DNA from: Porphyrobacter sp.
Lineage (GTDB): Bacteria; Pseudomonadota; Alphaproteobacteria; Sphingomonadales; Sphingomonadaceae
Reading direction: 5' to 3'
Assembly: GCA_017744315.1 (NCBI GenBank)
Contig: JAGIBN010000003.1
Span: 496,001 to 560,000, forward strand
DNA length: 64,000 nt
The stretch's first letter is position 1, and every line of letters begins with the position of its first letter. Below the pieces are notes generated by a model that searched no databases, was not told where the DNA came from, and saw only the letters and a program-made list of their open reading frames with translations. The position numbers and the translations under genes are program-made. This document shows, piece after piece, positions 37,754 to 45,972 of this stretch.

Positions 37754-39013
37754 TTAGATAATTCCCACGGCCTTCCCGGCGCGTTCGAACATGCCGAGGA
37801 GGGTCTCGACTTCTTCGGCGGAGTGTTCCGCGCAGAGCGAGCAGCGCAGCAGCGTCATGTTCGCCGGGGTCGCCGGCGGGCGGGCGAGGTTGACGTAGAG
37901 GCCCTCCTTGAGGAGCGCCTCCCACATCGCCGCGCCGTGTTCGAGGTCGGGCATGATCACCGCGACGATCGCGCTCTGCGGCTCTTCGGTGCCGAGCTTG
38001 AAGCCGAGCTGGGTCAGGCCCCCATGCAGGCGCTTGGAGTTCTCCCACAGGTGCGCGCGCTTGTCGGAGCCGTGCATCAGCTTGCGGATCGAGGTGGCGG
38101 CGGTGGCGACCACGCTCGGCGGCAGGCTGGCGGTGAAGACGTAGGGGCGGCAGACCAGCCGCATGATCTCGAACTTCGGATGGTTGGAGACGCAGAAGCC
38201 GCCGACCGTGCCGACGCTCTTGGAGAAGGTGCCGATCACGAAGTCGACGTCGTCGAGCACGCCCTGCGCTTCGGCCACGCCGCGGCCGTGTTCGCCGATG
38301 AAGCCCATCGAGTGCGCTTCGTCGACCAGGACCATCGCGCCATGCTTCTTGGCGACCGCGATCATCTCCTTGAGCGGAGCGATGTCGCCGAGCATCGAAT
38401 AGACGCCTTCGAGCACCACAAGCTTGCCGGCGCCTTCAGGGATGCGGCCGAGGCGCTTGTCCATCGCTTCGATGTCGTTGTGCTTGAACGGCACCACCTC
38501 GGCATTGCCGAGCGCGCAGCCGTCCCAGATGCTGGCATGCGAATCGATGTCGAGGACGATGTAGTCGCCCTTGCCGGCGATCGTGGAGATGATCCCAAGG
38601 TTGGCCTGGTAGCCGGTCGAGAACACCATGGCATGATCCATGCCGTAGAATTCGCGCAGCGCGTCCTCGACTTCCCGGTGCCCCCGGTAGGTGCCGTTCA
38701 GAACGCGGCTGCCGGTGGTGCCGGCGCCGAAATTGTCGAGCGCGTTCTTGCCGGCCTCGATCACGTCGGGGTCGAACGTCATGCCCATGTAGTTGTAGGT
38801 GCCGAGCAGGATCGTGTCCCGCCCATTGCAGATCGCCCGGGTGGGCGAGAGGACCTGCTCCATCACCAGGCTGAACGGATCTTCGACCCCGCTCGCCAGC
38901 AGCGTTTCGCGGGTAAGGATGATGTCGTCGAACTTGCTAAACAAGTCGCGCTCGTGGCCTTCCAGCACTTCGGGCTTGTCGGCCTGGCTGATTCCTTCGC
39001 TCATGCTTGCCAT
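37754..39013 (-). CDS. spt: Serine palmitoyltransferase
   Basis: PLP enzyme of the alpha-oxoamine synthase family. It condenses L-serine with a fatty acyl thioester to 3-ketodihydrosphingosine, the first step of sphingolipid synthesis. The 419 residues from 39013 include the cofactor-stacking His in LDIDSHASIWDG (residue 159), the Asp in LVDEAHSMGF (231), and the Schiff-base lysine in GTFSKSVGTVGGF (265). Its start overlaps the stop of the acyl carrier protein gene by one base. Linkage to a dedicated ACP favours this over the related AONS or KBL enzymes; sphingomonads replace LPS with glycosphingolipids. Confidence 0.92.
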   Translation of the reverse strand: MASMSEGISQADKPEVLEGHERDLFSKFDDIILTRETLLASGVEDPFSLVMEQVLSPTRAICNGRDTILLGTYNYMGMTFDPDVIEAGKNALDNFGAGTTGSRVLNGTYRGHREVEDALREFYGMDHAMVFSTGYQANLGIISTIAGKGDYIVLDIDSHASIWDGCALGNAEVVPFKHNDIEAMDKRLGRIPEGAGKLVVLEGVYSMLGDIAPLKEMIAVAKKHGAMVLVDEAHSMGFIGEHGRGVAEAQGVLDDVDFVIGTFSKSVGTVGGFCVSNHPKFEIMRLVCRPYVFTASLPPSVVATAATSIRKLMHGSDKRAHLWENSKRLHGGLTQLGFKLGTEEPQSAIVAVIMPDLEHGAAMWEALLKEGLYVNLARPPATPANMTLLRCSLCAEHSAEEVETLLGMFERAGKAVGII

Positions 39014-39255
39014 CAATCCTTCGCCAGCGCGCACACGGAATTGACGAGATCGCCGTAGCTTTCGATCTCGGCCTGCTGGTTCATGCTGATGATGATATCG
39101 AACTCGTCCTCGATCGCGGCCACGAAGTCCATGACGGTCAGGCTGTCGAACTCCAGGTCACCGGCGAACGTGGTGGCGTCAGCCAGCTCCACATTCTTCT
39201 TGTTGAACGGTTCGATCAGCTTGCGGATGCGGCTGTCGACGTCTTCGCGAACCAT
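39013..39255 (-). CDS. acpR: Acyl carrier protein for sphingolipid synthesis
   Basis: Eighty-residue four-helix carrier with the phosphopantetheine attachment serine in EFDSLTVMD (Ser38). It immediately precedes serine palmitoyltransferase (stop and start share one base). In Caulobacter and Sphingomonas an equivalent carrier supplies the acyl chain for the SPT reaction. The N terminus MVREDVDSRIRKLIEPFNKK is typical. The divergent PycTM-like gene starts about 160 bases away. Confidence 0.9.
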   Translation of the reverse strand: MVREDVDSRIRKLIEPFNKKNVELADATTFAGDLEFDSLTVMDFVAAIEDEFDIIISMNQQAEIESYGDLVNSVCALAKD

Positions 39256-39418
39256 GAGAGCTTCCTAAGTTCCAGCGCCGCAGCGCGTCCAGTGGCGCCG
39301 AAGAGCGCCTTGCCGGCCCGCTTGTCAAGCGCGGGCCCCGCTGGCAAGTCCTTGCGTGGAATTGTCGGTAGTCCAGCCGCCTTCACCGAACCCGGTTTTG
39401 GCGCAGGCGGAGAAAGCC

Positions 39419-39976
39419 ATGGCCGAACTGGGGGCGGGCGCAGAGCCCAATATCGCCGAAGCGCGCTCCGGCGCGGCCTTTTCGCCGAACGCCATCCACG
39501 TGCTGCGCACGACGCAGCGCAACACACTGGTCCTGGCCCAGATGGCCGACCAGAAAGCCTCGATCCTGATGGGCGCCAGCTTCGTGGTGTTCTCGATCGC
39601 GGTCAGCCGAGCTGTCGCGGGGCACTTGCCCTGGTCGCTCGCGGTCCTTGCTCTGTTCGCGTTTCTGAGCGCGCTATGCGGGGCGATTGCGGTCATGCCC
39701 TCGGTTGGGAAGCCCGTGGCGGTGGACCAGCGCAACAGGCTGTTCTTCGGCCACTACCACGATCGCGCCGAGCACGAGTGGGCCGATGAGCTGCTTGAAG
39801 ACCTGCGGGACGACGAGGCGATATTCCGCCTGATGCTGCGCGACATCTACCAGAACGGCCAGGTGCTCCACCGGCGCAAGTATCGCTTCCTGGGCTATGC
39901 CTATCGGCTGTTCGTCGCTGGGTTGGTGGCGACGCTGCTGGCCTTCGCGCTGGAGGTTGGGTTGGGGTATCCGTGA
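39419..39976 (+). CDS. PycTM-like (DUF5706) membrane protein
   Basis: The ATG at 39419 has CGGAGAAAG just upstream, giving 185 residues; a GTG at 39356 is an in-frame alternative. The sequence has a helix QRNTLVLAQMADQKASILMG, then two membrane segments (SFVVFSIAVSRAVAG and LAVLALFAFLSALCGAIAV), a charged cytoplasmic part and a final membrane helix. This matches the PycTM/DUF5706 family, whose known members are membrane effectors of cyclic-pyrimidine (Pycsar) anti-phage systems. No pyrimidine cyclase neighbours it, so a housekeeping role is equally possible. Confidence 0.75.
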   Translation: MAELGAGAEPNIAEARSGAAFSPNAIHVLRTTQRNTLVLAQMADQKASILMGASFVVFSIAVSRAVAGHLPWSLAVLALFAFLSALCGAIAVMPSVGKPVAVDQRNRLFFGHYHDRAEHEWADELLEDLRDDEAIFRLMLRDIYQNGQVLHRRKYRFLGYAYRLFVAGLVATLLAFALEVGLGYP

Positions 39977-39985
39977 GGGCTGGTA

Positions 39986-40125
39986 AATCCTCCCTGTCGC
40001 GAAGCGATGGGGAGGGGGACCGCCCGCGAAGCGGGTGGTGGAGGGGCTAGCGGAGCGCCATGGGCCCCTCCGTCAGCCCTGCGGGCTGCCACCTCCCCAT
40101 CACGCTTCGCGCCACAAGGAGGATT
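39986..40125. repeat. Palindromic REP-like element, copy B (arms joined at the GGGGCT end)
   Basis: The same unit as at 32,164-32,302 but in opposite arrangement: AATCCTCCCTGT starts the left arm (39986-39997), GGAGGGGCT ends it at 40048, and GCCCCTCC starts the right arm at 40064, ending in AAGGAGGATT at 40125. Internal hairpins again alternate (TCGC-GAA-GCGA; CCCGC-GAA-GCGGG; AGCCC-TGC-GGGCT). It fills the gap between the PycTM-like gene and divK. Confidence 0.85.
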
Positions 40126-40132
40126 GTATTTC

Positions 40133-40501
40133 TTACTGCCCCACCAGGCCCTTCACCGCGGCCATGAACGGCCCGATCGATACCGGCTTGGCGAGGTAGC
40201 CCTCGGCGCCGACTTCGCGGATCCGCTCTTCGTCGCCCTTGCCGGCATAGGCGGTCACTGCGAGCACCGGCACGTCGGCCAGGATCGCGTCCTTCTTGAG
40301 GCTGGCGATGAGGTCGAGGCCGGACACTTCCTGTAGCTGGATGTCCATCACGACCAGATTGGGGATAAAGCTACGCGCTCGCTCGATGGCGACATTGCCG
40401 TCAGCTACGGGTTCGACGGCGAAACCACTGGCAGTCAGAACGTCGCAAAAAAGCTTCCGGTTCAGATCGTTGTCCTCGACAACGAGAATACGTTTCGTCA
40501 T
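40133..40501 (-). CDS. divK: Single-domain response regulator DivK
   Basis: CheY-like receiver of 122 residues: VVEDNDLNRKLFCD at the N terminus, phosphorylatable Asp53 in VVMDIQLQEVSGLD, Thr83 in LAVTAYAG and Lys105 in YLAKPVS. The sequence follows DivK of Caulobacter closely. DivK is the cell-fate regulator phosphorylated by DivJ and dephosphorylated by PleC, upstream of CckA and CtrA. No DNA-binding domain is present. It is divergent from the DUF3572 gene. Confidence 0.93.
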   Translation of the reverse strand: MTKRILVVEDNDLNRKLFCDVLTASGFAVEPVADGNVAIERARSFIPNLVVMDIQLQEVSGLDLIASLKKDAILADVPVLAVTAYAGKGDEERIREVGAEGYLAKPVSIGPFMAAVKGLVGQ

Positions 40502-40568
40502 GCGGCCCCCATATGATCTACCGGCCCCAATCGGAAGATCGGTTATCTTCTAACCCCTTAATGGAACT

Positions 40569-40850
40569 CTGACAATTATTAACGGTCGTGAAGATACGTT
40601 TAAGGAGCCGTCGGGGACGGCCCTTACCGCTCTCGCCTGGATCCTGAGCGACTCGGCACGGGCCCAGCGATTCCTGGATGTGACGGGACTGACGCCAGAA
40701 ATTTTGCGCGCTACTGTCGGAGAGCCTGCAACCCAGCGCGCGGTGCTGGATTTCCTTTGTGCGCACGAGCCCGATTTGATTGCGGCCGCCGAGTCGCTCG
40801 GTATCGAGCCCGCGGCTCTCGCCGGGATGCGCGACAGGATCGGCCAATGA
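40569..40850 (+). CDS. DUF3572 domain protein with no ordinary start codon
   Basis: The frame from an in-frame stop at 40551 to the TGA at 40848 encodes GTALTALAWILSDSARAQRF, then TGLTPEILRA and FLCAHEPDLIAAAESLG, a clear DUF3572 protein (about 90 residues, function unknown). Yet no ATG, GTG or TTG occurs in this frame before the conserved domain. Candidates are CTG at 40569, ATT at 40575 or 40578, or ACG at 40617 after AAGGAG; an out-of-frame GTG lies at 40588. I list CTG, but the start is unresolved. The stop overlaps the HAD gene start by ATGA, as in a real operon. Confidence 0.75.
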   Translation: MTIINGREDTFKEPSGTALTALAWILSDSARAQRFLDVTGLTPEILRATVGEPATQRAVLDFLCAHEPDLIAAAESLGIEPAALAGMRDRIGQ

Positions 40851-41476
40851 CCCGGCCTCTGGTAGTGACCGACTGCGACGAAGTGCTGCTGCACATGGTG
40901 CGGCACTTCCGCGACTGGCTGGGCCAGGACCACGGGATCGAGTTCCTGCTCGAAGGTGACCCGTTCGTCCAATCGATGAAGCGCCAAGGCAGCGGCGATC
41001 TCGTGGCCGAAGAAGACGTCTGGCGCTTGCTGCAGGAGTTCTTCGACACCGAATTCCCCCGCCAGACCGAGATCGAAGGCGCCGCAGCAGCGATCGCCGA
41101 GCTCAAGCGCGAGGCGGATGTCGTGGTGCTCACCAACCTGCTCGACAAATACCGCGACGGGCGCGCCCGGCAACTTCTGACCCACGGGATCGAGGTGCCG
41201 GTCTTCACCAACCAGGGGCCGAAGGGCGAAGCCCTGCGCCGCATCGCCGAACAGTATGGCGCCACGCGAGTGGTGTTCATCGACGACATCGCCAAGCACC
41301 ATGAGTCGGCCGCCGAAATGCTGCCGACGGTCTCGCGGCTACACTTCTGCGGGGAGCCCGCGGTCGCTCCGCATATTCCCTGCGCCTTCAAGGCCGGGCA
41401 CGCCCATGCGCGGCTCGACACCTGGGCGGAGGCCTTGCCGTGGCTGCTCGAAACGTTGCATGGAACGCGGTCATGA
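40847..41476 (+). CDS. HAD-family hydrolase
   Basis: Protein of 209 residues starting MTRPLVVTDCDEVLL at the ATGA overlap with the DUF3572 stop. The HAD motifs are VVTDCDEVLLH (nucleophile Asp), VVLTNLLD (the Thr of motif 2) and VVFIDDIAKH (acidic motif 4), with Lys in GPKGEALRRI. Phosphatase activity is expected; the substrate is unknown. It overlaps the RidA gene by four bases, so the whole set from DUF3572 onward is probably one operon. Confidence 0.85.
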   Translation: MTRPLVVTDCDEVLLHMVRHFRDWLGQDHGIEFLLEGDPFVQSMKRQGSGDLVAEEDVWRLLQEFFDTEFPRQTEIEGAAAAIAELKREADVVVLTNLLDKYRDGRARQLLTHGIEVPVFTNQGPKGEALRRIAEQYGATRVVFIDDIAKHHESAAEMLPTVSRLHFCGEPAVAPHIPCAFKAGHAHARLDTWAEALPWLLETLHGTRS

Positions 41477-41931
41477 GCATCGAAGCCCGACTTGCCGAAC
41501 TCGGCATCACCCTCCCGCCCGCCGCCGCGCCGGTGGCGTCCTATGTCCCGGTCGTTGTTTCCGGCGGCACCGCCTATGTTTCGGGACAGCTGCCGTTCGT
41601 TGACGGCCAACTCGCGACCGGGCGCCTCGGCGAGGATGTAACGCTGGAGCAGGGCATTGCCGCTGCCCGCGCCTGCGGGGTGATGATCCTGAGCCAGCTG
41701 CAGGCCGCGCTCGGCTCGCTCGACCGGGTGGAGCGGGTCGTGAAGCTCGGGGCGTTTGTCAATTCGACCGGCGATTTCACCGACCAGGCCAAAGTCGCCA
41801 ACGGCGCTTCGGACTTGATGGCCGAGGTGTTCGGAGAGGCCGGGCGCCATGCTCGCGCGGCGGTCGGCGTCCCCGTCCTCCCGCTCGGCGCCGCGGTTGA
41901 GGTGGACGCGATCGTTGCTCTCAAGTCTTGA
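41473..41931 (+). CDS. RidA family protein
   Basis: Small trimeric YjgF/RidA/UK114-type protein of 152 residues starting MSIEARLAELGITLPPAAAP. Features include GGTAYVSGQLPFVDG, VVKLGAFVNSTGDFTDQ, and a final RAAVGVPVLPLGAAVEVDAI with the substrate-binding Arg. Canonical RidA hydrolyses reactive enamines and imines made by PLP enzymes. The longer form seen here is the group 2-like type common in alphaproteobacteria. Its 3' end overlaps the GDPD gene. Confidence 0.88.
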   Translation: MSIEARLAELGITLPPAAAPVASYVPVVVSGGTAYVSGQLPFVDGQLATGRLGEDVTLEQGIAAARACGVMILSQLQAALGSLDRVERVVKLGAFVNSTGDFTDQAKVANGASDLMAEVFGEAGRHARAAVGVPVLPLGAAVEVDAIVALKS

Positions 41932-42682
41932 CGGCTGGCTGGCTCCCGCGCCCGATCCGGCGCGGGTGGCCTGGCTGAATAGAGGCGCCTACGCGCATCG
42001 CGGGCTCCATGGAGCGGACGCGGTCGAAAATTCTCCCACGGCCTTTGCGCGCGCGATCGAAGCGGGCCTTGGCATCGAGTGCGATGTCCAGCTCTCTGCC
42101 GATGGCCGGGCGATGGTGTTCCATGATTTCGAGCTTGAACGGCTGACGGAAGAGCGCGGCCCGGTGTCCGGTCGCTCTTCCGATGAGTTGAGCCGGATCG
42201 CGCTGACAGGCTCCCGCGACACGATCCCGACGTTGCGCCAGTTGCTGGACCAGATCGGCGGTCGCGTGCCGTTGCTGATCGAGATCAAGACGCGCCGCAA
42301 CGCCCCGATCCGCGAGTTGAGCGGGGCCGTCCTGCGCGATCTCGCTGGATACGCGGGGCCCCATGCGGTGATGAGCTTCGATCCCCGAGTGGGTCACTGG
42401 TTCGCGCGGCACGCGCCCGCCACGGTGCGGGGGCTGGTGGTCAGCGAGGCCGATTCGGGTGCAGTGGCCTGCCACCTATCCCTCTGGCGCTCACAGCCGG
42501 ACTTCCTCGCCTACGACATTCGCGATCTGCCCAGCCGATTCGCCGAACGGCAGCGGCTGCGTGGGTTGCCGCTGCTAACCTGGACCGTGCGCAGCGCCGC
42601 GTTCGGGGAAAGGGCGGTAGCCTGTTCTGCTACGCCGATCGCGGAAGGCGAAGGGGTCGCCGTGCCGGGTTTGGGCGGCTAG
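41915..42682 (+). CDS. Glycerophosphodiester phosphodiesterase family protein
   Basis: Cleaves glycerophosphodiesters to glycerol 3-phosphate and an alcohol. Family motifs are YAHRGLHG, VENSPTAFARAIEAG, IECDVQLSADGRAMVFHD, LLIEIKTR and VMSFDPRV, with catalytic His residues in the first and third. A start at TTG 41915, with GAGGTGG upstream, gives about 255 residues and a 17-base overlap with the RidA gene; a frame back to 41849 would overlap much more. No signal peptide is seen, so it is probably cytoplasmic. Confidence 0.85.
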   Translation: MLSSLDGWLAPAPDPARVAWLNRGAYAHRGLHGADAVENSPTAFARAIEAGLGIECDVQLSADGRAMVFHDFELERLTEERGPVSGRSSDELSRIALTGSRDTIPTLRQLLDQIGGRVPLLIEIKTRRNAPIRELSGAVLRDLAGYAGPHAVMSFDPRVGHWFARHAPATVRGLVVSEADSGAVACHLSLWRSQPDFLAYDIRDLPSRFAERQRLRGLPLLTWTVRSAAFGERAVACSATPIAEGEGVAVPGLGG

Positions 42683-42691
42683 ACTCGGCCC

Positions 42692-43828
42692 ATGGCAGAC
42701 GCCGATCTCACAGTCCGTCTCGCCCCATCGGTGGGCTCGCTTCCGTCAGCGGCTTGGGATGCCCTGGCAGGCAGCGGCAACCCGTTCATGTCGCACGCCT
42801 TCCTCACCGCGCTGGAGGATTCCGAGAGCGTCGGGCCGGGGACCGGCTGGACGCCTGCGCCGCTGGTGATCGAGGATGGGGCGGGGCACTTGCTCGCCGC
42901 GCTGCCGGCTTATGCCAAGGGTCACAGCCAGGGCGAGTACGTGTTCGACCACGCCTGGGCCGATGCCTGGGAGCGGGCCGGTGGCGCCTACTACCCGAAG
43001 CTGCAGATCGCCGCGCCGTTCACTCCGGCAACGGGGCCGCGGCTGCTGTTGTCGGACCCGGCCTACGCCACGCCCTTGCTGCGGGCGGCGCAGCGGGTGT
43101 GCGGGCAGCTCGAATTCTCCTCGGCCCACGCGACTTTCGTCGAGCCCGCGCAAGTCCCGCTGTTCGAGCAGGCCGGCTGGCTTCCCCGCAGCGACATCCA
43201 GTTCCACTGGCACAACCGCAGCTATTCGACCTTCGAGGACTTCCTCGACGAGCTCGCCTCGCGCAAGCGCAAGGCCATCCGCAAGGAACGCCAGGCGGCG
43301 CAGGAGGGGGTCGAGATTCGGGCGCTGACCGGGTCAGATATCCTGCCTGAGCATTGGGACGCTTTCTGGCAGTTCTATCAGGACACCGGGTCGCGCAAGT
43401 GGGGCAGCCCCTACCTGACCCGCTCGGCCTTCGACCTGTTCAGCGAGCGGATGGGCGAGAAGGTGCTGCTGGTGCTGGCCTTCGAAGATGGCAGGCCGAT
43501 CGCCGGGGCGCTCAACTTCATCGGCGAGGAGGCGATCTACGGCCGCTATTGGGGCTGTGTCGTCGACAAGCCGTTCCTGCATTTCGAGCTCTGCTACTAC
43601 CAGGCGATCGACGCCGCGATCGAGCGCGGCCTCGCACGGGTCGAGGCCGGTGCGCAGGGCGGGCACAAGCTGGCGCGGGGCTATGAGCCGGTCCAGACCT
43701 GGTCGATGCATTACATCGCCGATCCGGGCTTCCGCGCCGCCGTCGCCGATTTCCTCGAGCGGGAGCGGGCGGGTATCGCGCAGGACCAGCTTTACCTTGG
43801 AGAGCGGACGCCGTTCCGGAAAGGCTGA
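42692..43828 (+). CDS. FemAB-like GNAT acyltransferase (peptidoglycan-biosynthesis-like group)
   Basis: Protein of 378 residues of the COG3146-type group: NPFMSHAFLTALEDSESVG and YVFDHAWADAWERAG, then FHWHNRSYSTFEDFLDELA, RKRKAIRKERQ, and a GNAT core ending GRYWGCVVDKPFLHFELCYY and EAGAQGGHKLARGYEP. The relatives act as acyltransferases of unknown or cell-wall-linked substrate. It starts nine bases after the GDPD gene and is the last of this gene run; the convergent T4SS operon follows. Confidence 0.85.
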   Translation: MADADLTVRLAPSVGSLPSAAWDALAGSGNPFMSHAFLTALEDSESVGPGTGWTPAPLVIEDGAGHLLAALPAYAKGHSQGEYVFDHAWADAWERAGGAYYPKLQIAAPFTPATGPRLLLSDPAYATPLLRAAQRVCGQLEFSSAHATFVEPAQVPLFEQAGWLPRSDIQFHWHNRSYSTFEDFLDELASRKRKAIRKERQAAQEGVEIRALTGSDILPEHWDAFWQFYQDTGSRKWGSPYLTRSAFDLFSERMGEKVLLVLAFEDGRPIAGALNFIGEEAIYGRYWGCVVDKPFLHFELCYYQAIDAAIERGLARVEAGAQGGHKLARGYEPVQTWSMHYIADPGFRAAVADFLERERAGIAQDQLYLGERTPFRKG

Positions 43829-43846
43829 GCAGCCCTCAGGCCCCTC

Positions 43847-44863
43847 TCAAGCCAGGTCTTTGCTCCACGAAATCGCGCTGATCGCGCGCTTGCCGTCGAT
43901 GCGGTCGAGCTGGACGACCACGTCGATCACCGAGGCGGCGTAGGCGACCGTATCGCTGCGCGTGAGGCCGATACCGGTCTGCATGACCATGAGTGCGAGT
44001 TGTTCGAGCGCGCCGCGCGGGGAGTTGGCGTGGATGGTCGAGAAGCTGCCCGGGTGGCCGGTGTTGATCGCGCGCAGGAACGAGACGCTCTCCGCGCCGC
44101 GCAATTCGCCGAGCACGATGCGGTCGGGCCGTAGGCGCAGGGCGGACTGCAGCAATTCGTTGGCGGTGACGCGCGCTTCGCCGAGCTCGCCCTTCACCGC
44201 GATCAGGCCGACGCCGTTGGCGCCCGGAAGGCGAAGCTCGGCGGTGTCTTCAACTAAAACGACGCGCTCATGCCGCGGGATTTCGCCGAGCATGGCGTTG
44301 AGGAAGGTGGTCTTGCCGGTCGAGGTGCCGCCGGAAATGAGGATCGTCTTGCGCGCGGCGATGGCGGCGCGGAGGAAAGCGATCGGCTCGGCTGCGGGAT
44401 CGGGCAGCACGGCTTCCTTCGCGGATTCGAGCGGCCCCCTGTCGTAGGCGTCGAGCGGCAGGTCGAGACGGCGGTGGCGGCGGATCGCCAGCGCCCAGTG
44501 CTTGCGCGTCGCGGGCGGACCGCAGACCTGGATACGCGCGCCGTCGGGCAGAGTGGCGCCGAGCAGCGGGTGTTCGCGGTTGATGCCCTGGTGGCTGACC
44601 CGCGCGACCTGTTCGGCCAGGCGCTGGACCAGCTTGTCGTCGATGGCGGAGGTTTCGATCCGCTGCATCCCGGGATGCGCGGCATCCTCGATCCACACTT
44701 CGCCGGGACGGTTGACCAGGATCTCAGTCACCGTGTCGCGCGCCAGCCACTCGCTGAACGGGGCGAGGTAGGCGTCGAGGTATACGCTGCCGCTGACCGG
44801 CACGCCCGGTTCCGGGGCTCCGGTCCACGGCGAGGTCGGCAGCGGATGGACGCGGGCGCTCAT
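43847..44863 (-). CDS. virB11: VirB11-type T4SS ATPase
   Basis: Hexameric ATPase that drives the type IV secretion channel, 338 residues. The C-terminal RecA-like domain has Walker A ILISGGTSTGKTTF, the Asp box VVLVEDTAELRL, Walker B RIVLGELRGAE, and the His box INTGHPGSFSTIHANS. The last gene of the minus-strand vir operon, it begins about eight bases after virB10 ends and is convergent with the FemAB-like gene. Confidence 0.94.
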   Translation of the reverse strand: MSARVHPLPTSPWTGAPEPGVPVSGSVYLDAYLAPFSEWLARDTVTEILVNRPGEVWIEDAAHPGMQRIETSAIDDKLVQRLAEQVARVSHQGINREHPLLGATLPDGARIQVCGPPATRKHWALAIRRHRRLDLPLDAYDRGPLESAKEAVLPDPAAEPIAFLRAAIAARKTILISGGTSTGKTTFLNAMLGEIPRHERVVLVEDTAELRLPGANGVGLIAVKGELGEARVTANELLQSALRLRPDRIVLGELRGAESVSFLRAINTGHPGSFSTIHANSPRGALEQLALMVMQTGIGLTRSDTVAYAASVIDVVVQLDRIDGKRAISAISWSKDLA

Positions 44864-44871
44864 CGCTGGGT

Positions 44872-45972
44872 CTAGAGGCGCGGCGCGGTCGAGAAGTCGA
44901 GGTCGCGCGCGGTGACGACGCGGATCGGTTCGCCCGGACGCACGCGCACGGTCGGAGAGATCTGGCCGTTCTGCTGCAGCGCCGTCGAAGCCGCGGTCTG
45001 CCCGCCGCCGACGATCACCGAAGCGCCGCTGCTGCTGGTCGCGGCGAGGCCGCCGATGACCGAGAGCAGGATGGCCGAGCCAAACCGCTGGAAGAAGTGC
45101 GTGTCGACCTTGCCCGGCAGGCCGCCCGAACCGTCATAGGCGGTGCCCGGCGAAGCGAGCGCGACCGAAACGCCATCGGGGCGGATCAGGCGCGTCCAGA
45201 TCACGTAGGCGCGCTTCTGGCCCGCCTGGAGGCCCGACTGGTACTGACCGATCAGCCGCGAGCTGCGCGGGACGAGCACTCGGGTGCCGTCGAAGCTGCG
45301 CACGTCCTGGCTCACCACCGCGCGGACGAAGCCGGGCACGTCGGTATTGATCGCAGTCTCGAGCACCGCCGGGATCAGCGTGCCCTGGGTGACCGTAGTC
45401 TTGGGGTCGATGTCGTTGCGCGCCTGGGTCGGACCGCCGCCGACGCCGCCGATGCGGCTGGCGAAGTCGTCACCCTGCGGACGGCCTTCGGTAGCGCCCG
45501 GCGCGCTGGCTTCAGCGATCGCCTCGGCAATCGGCAGCGGCAGCGAGCTCGCGTCGAATACCAGCGTCGGCGAGGAATAAGGGTTGGAGACCGGCATCGC
45601 CGCCGCACCGGGAACTTGCGCCAAAATCGGCGCCGGAGCGGGATCGGGCTGCGCGACCGGAGCGGCAACCGGGGCCGGTTGAGCCGGAGGCGGCGCCACG
45701 AACGGGGCGGGCGCTGCGGGTTGCGGCGCGGCCTGCTGCTGCTCGTCTCCCATGCGCGTGGTGTTCAGCCCCCACAGCGTCGCGGCGCCAAGCAGGGCGA
45801 CGAAGCCGACACCGGCGGCGAGGCCGAGCGCGTCGGAGCGGCCCTTGCGCTGACCGACCACCGGGTAGGCGGTGCGGCTGGCGAGATCGATGACTTCGGC
45901 CGACGCCTCGTCACGCGGGTCGTTGGCCGCAGTGGCCCGGCCCTTTTCGGGAAGACGCATGGCGAGCTTCAT
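44872..45972 (-). CDS. virB10: VirB10-type T4SS channel protein
   Basis: TrbI/VirB10 protein of 366 residues spanning both membranes. A cytoplasmic N terminus precedes a membrane helix (about residues 45-65), then a proline/alanine-rich periplasmic stretch and the C-terminal core-complex domain (VLVPRSSRLIGQYQSGLQAG, IWTRLIRPDG, and a hydrophobic antenna region near FGSAILLSVIGGLA). The ATG at 45972 shares one base with the virB9 TGA, so the genes are coupled. A GTG three bases earlier is an alternative start. Confidence 0.93.
   Translation of the reverse strand: MKLAMRLPEKGRATAANDPRDEASAEVIDLASRTAYPVVGQRKGRSDALGLAAGVGFVALLGAATLWGLNTTRMGDEQQQAAPQPAAPAPFVAPPPAQPAPVAAPVAQPDPAPAPILAQVPGAAAMPVSNPYSSPTLVFDASSLPLPIAEAIAEASAPGATEGRPQGDDFASRIGGVGGGPTQARNDIDPKTTVTQGTLIPAVLETAINTDVPGFVRAVVSQDVRSFDGTRVLVPRSSRLIGQYQSGLQAGQKRAYVIWTRLIRPDGVSVALASPGTAYDGSGGLPGKVDTHFFQRFGSAILLSVIGGLAATSSSGASVIVGGGQTAASTALQQNGQISPTVRVRPGEPIRVVTARDLDFSTAPRL

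Noticed and set aside
39419-39976. A complete Pycsar anti-phage system
   Set aside because: Only the membrane-effector-like gene is visible; no pyrimidine cyclase is adjacent, so calling a defence system would go beyond the evidence.
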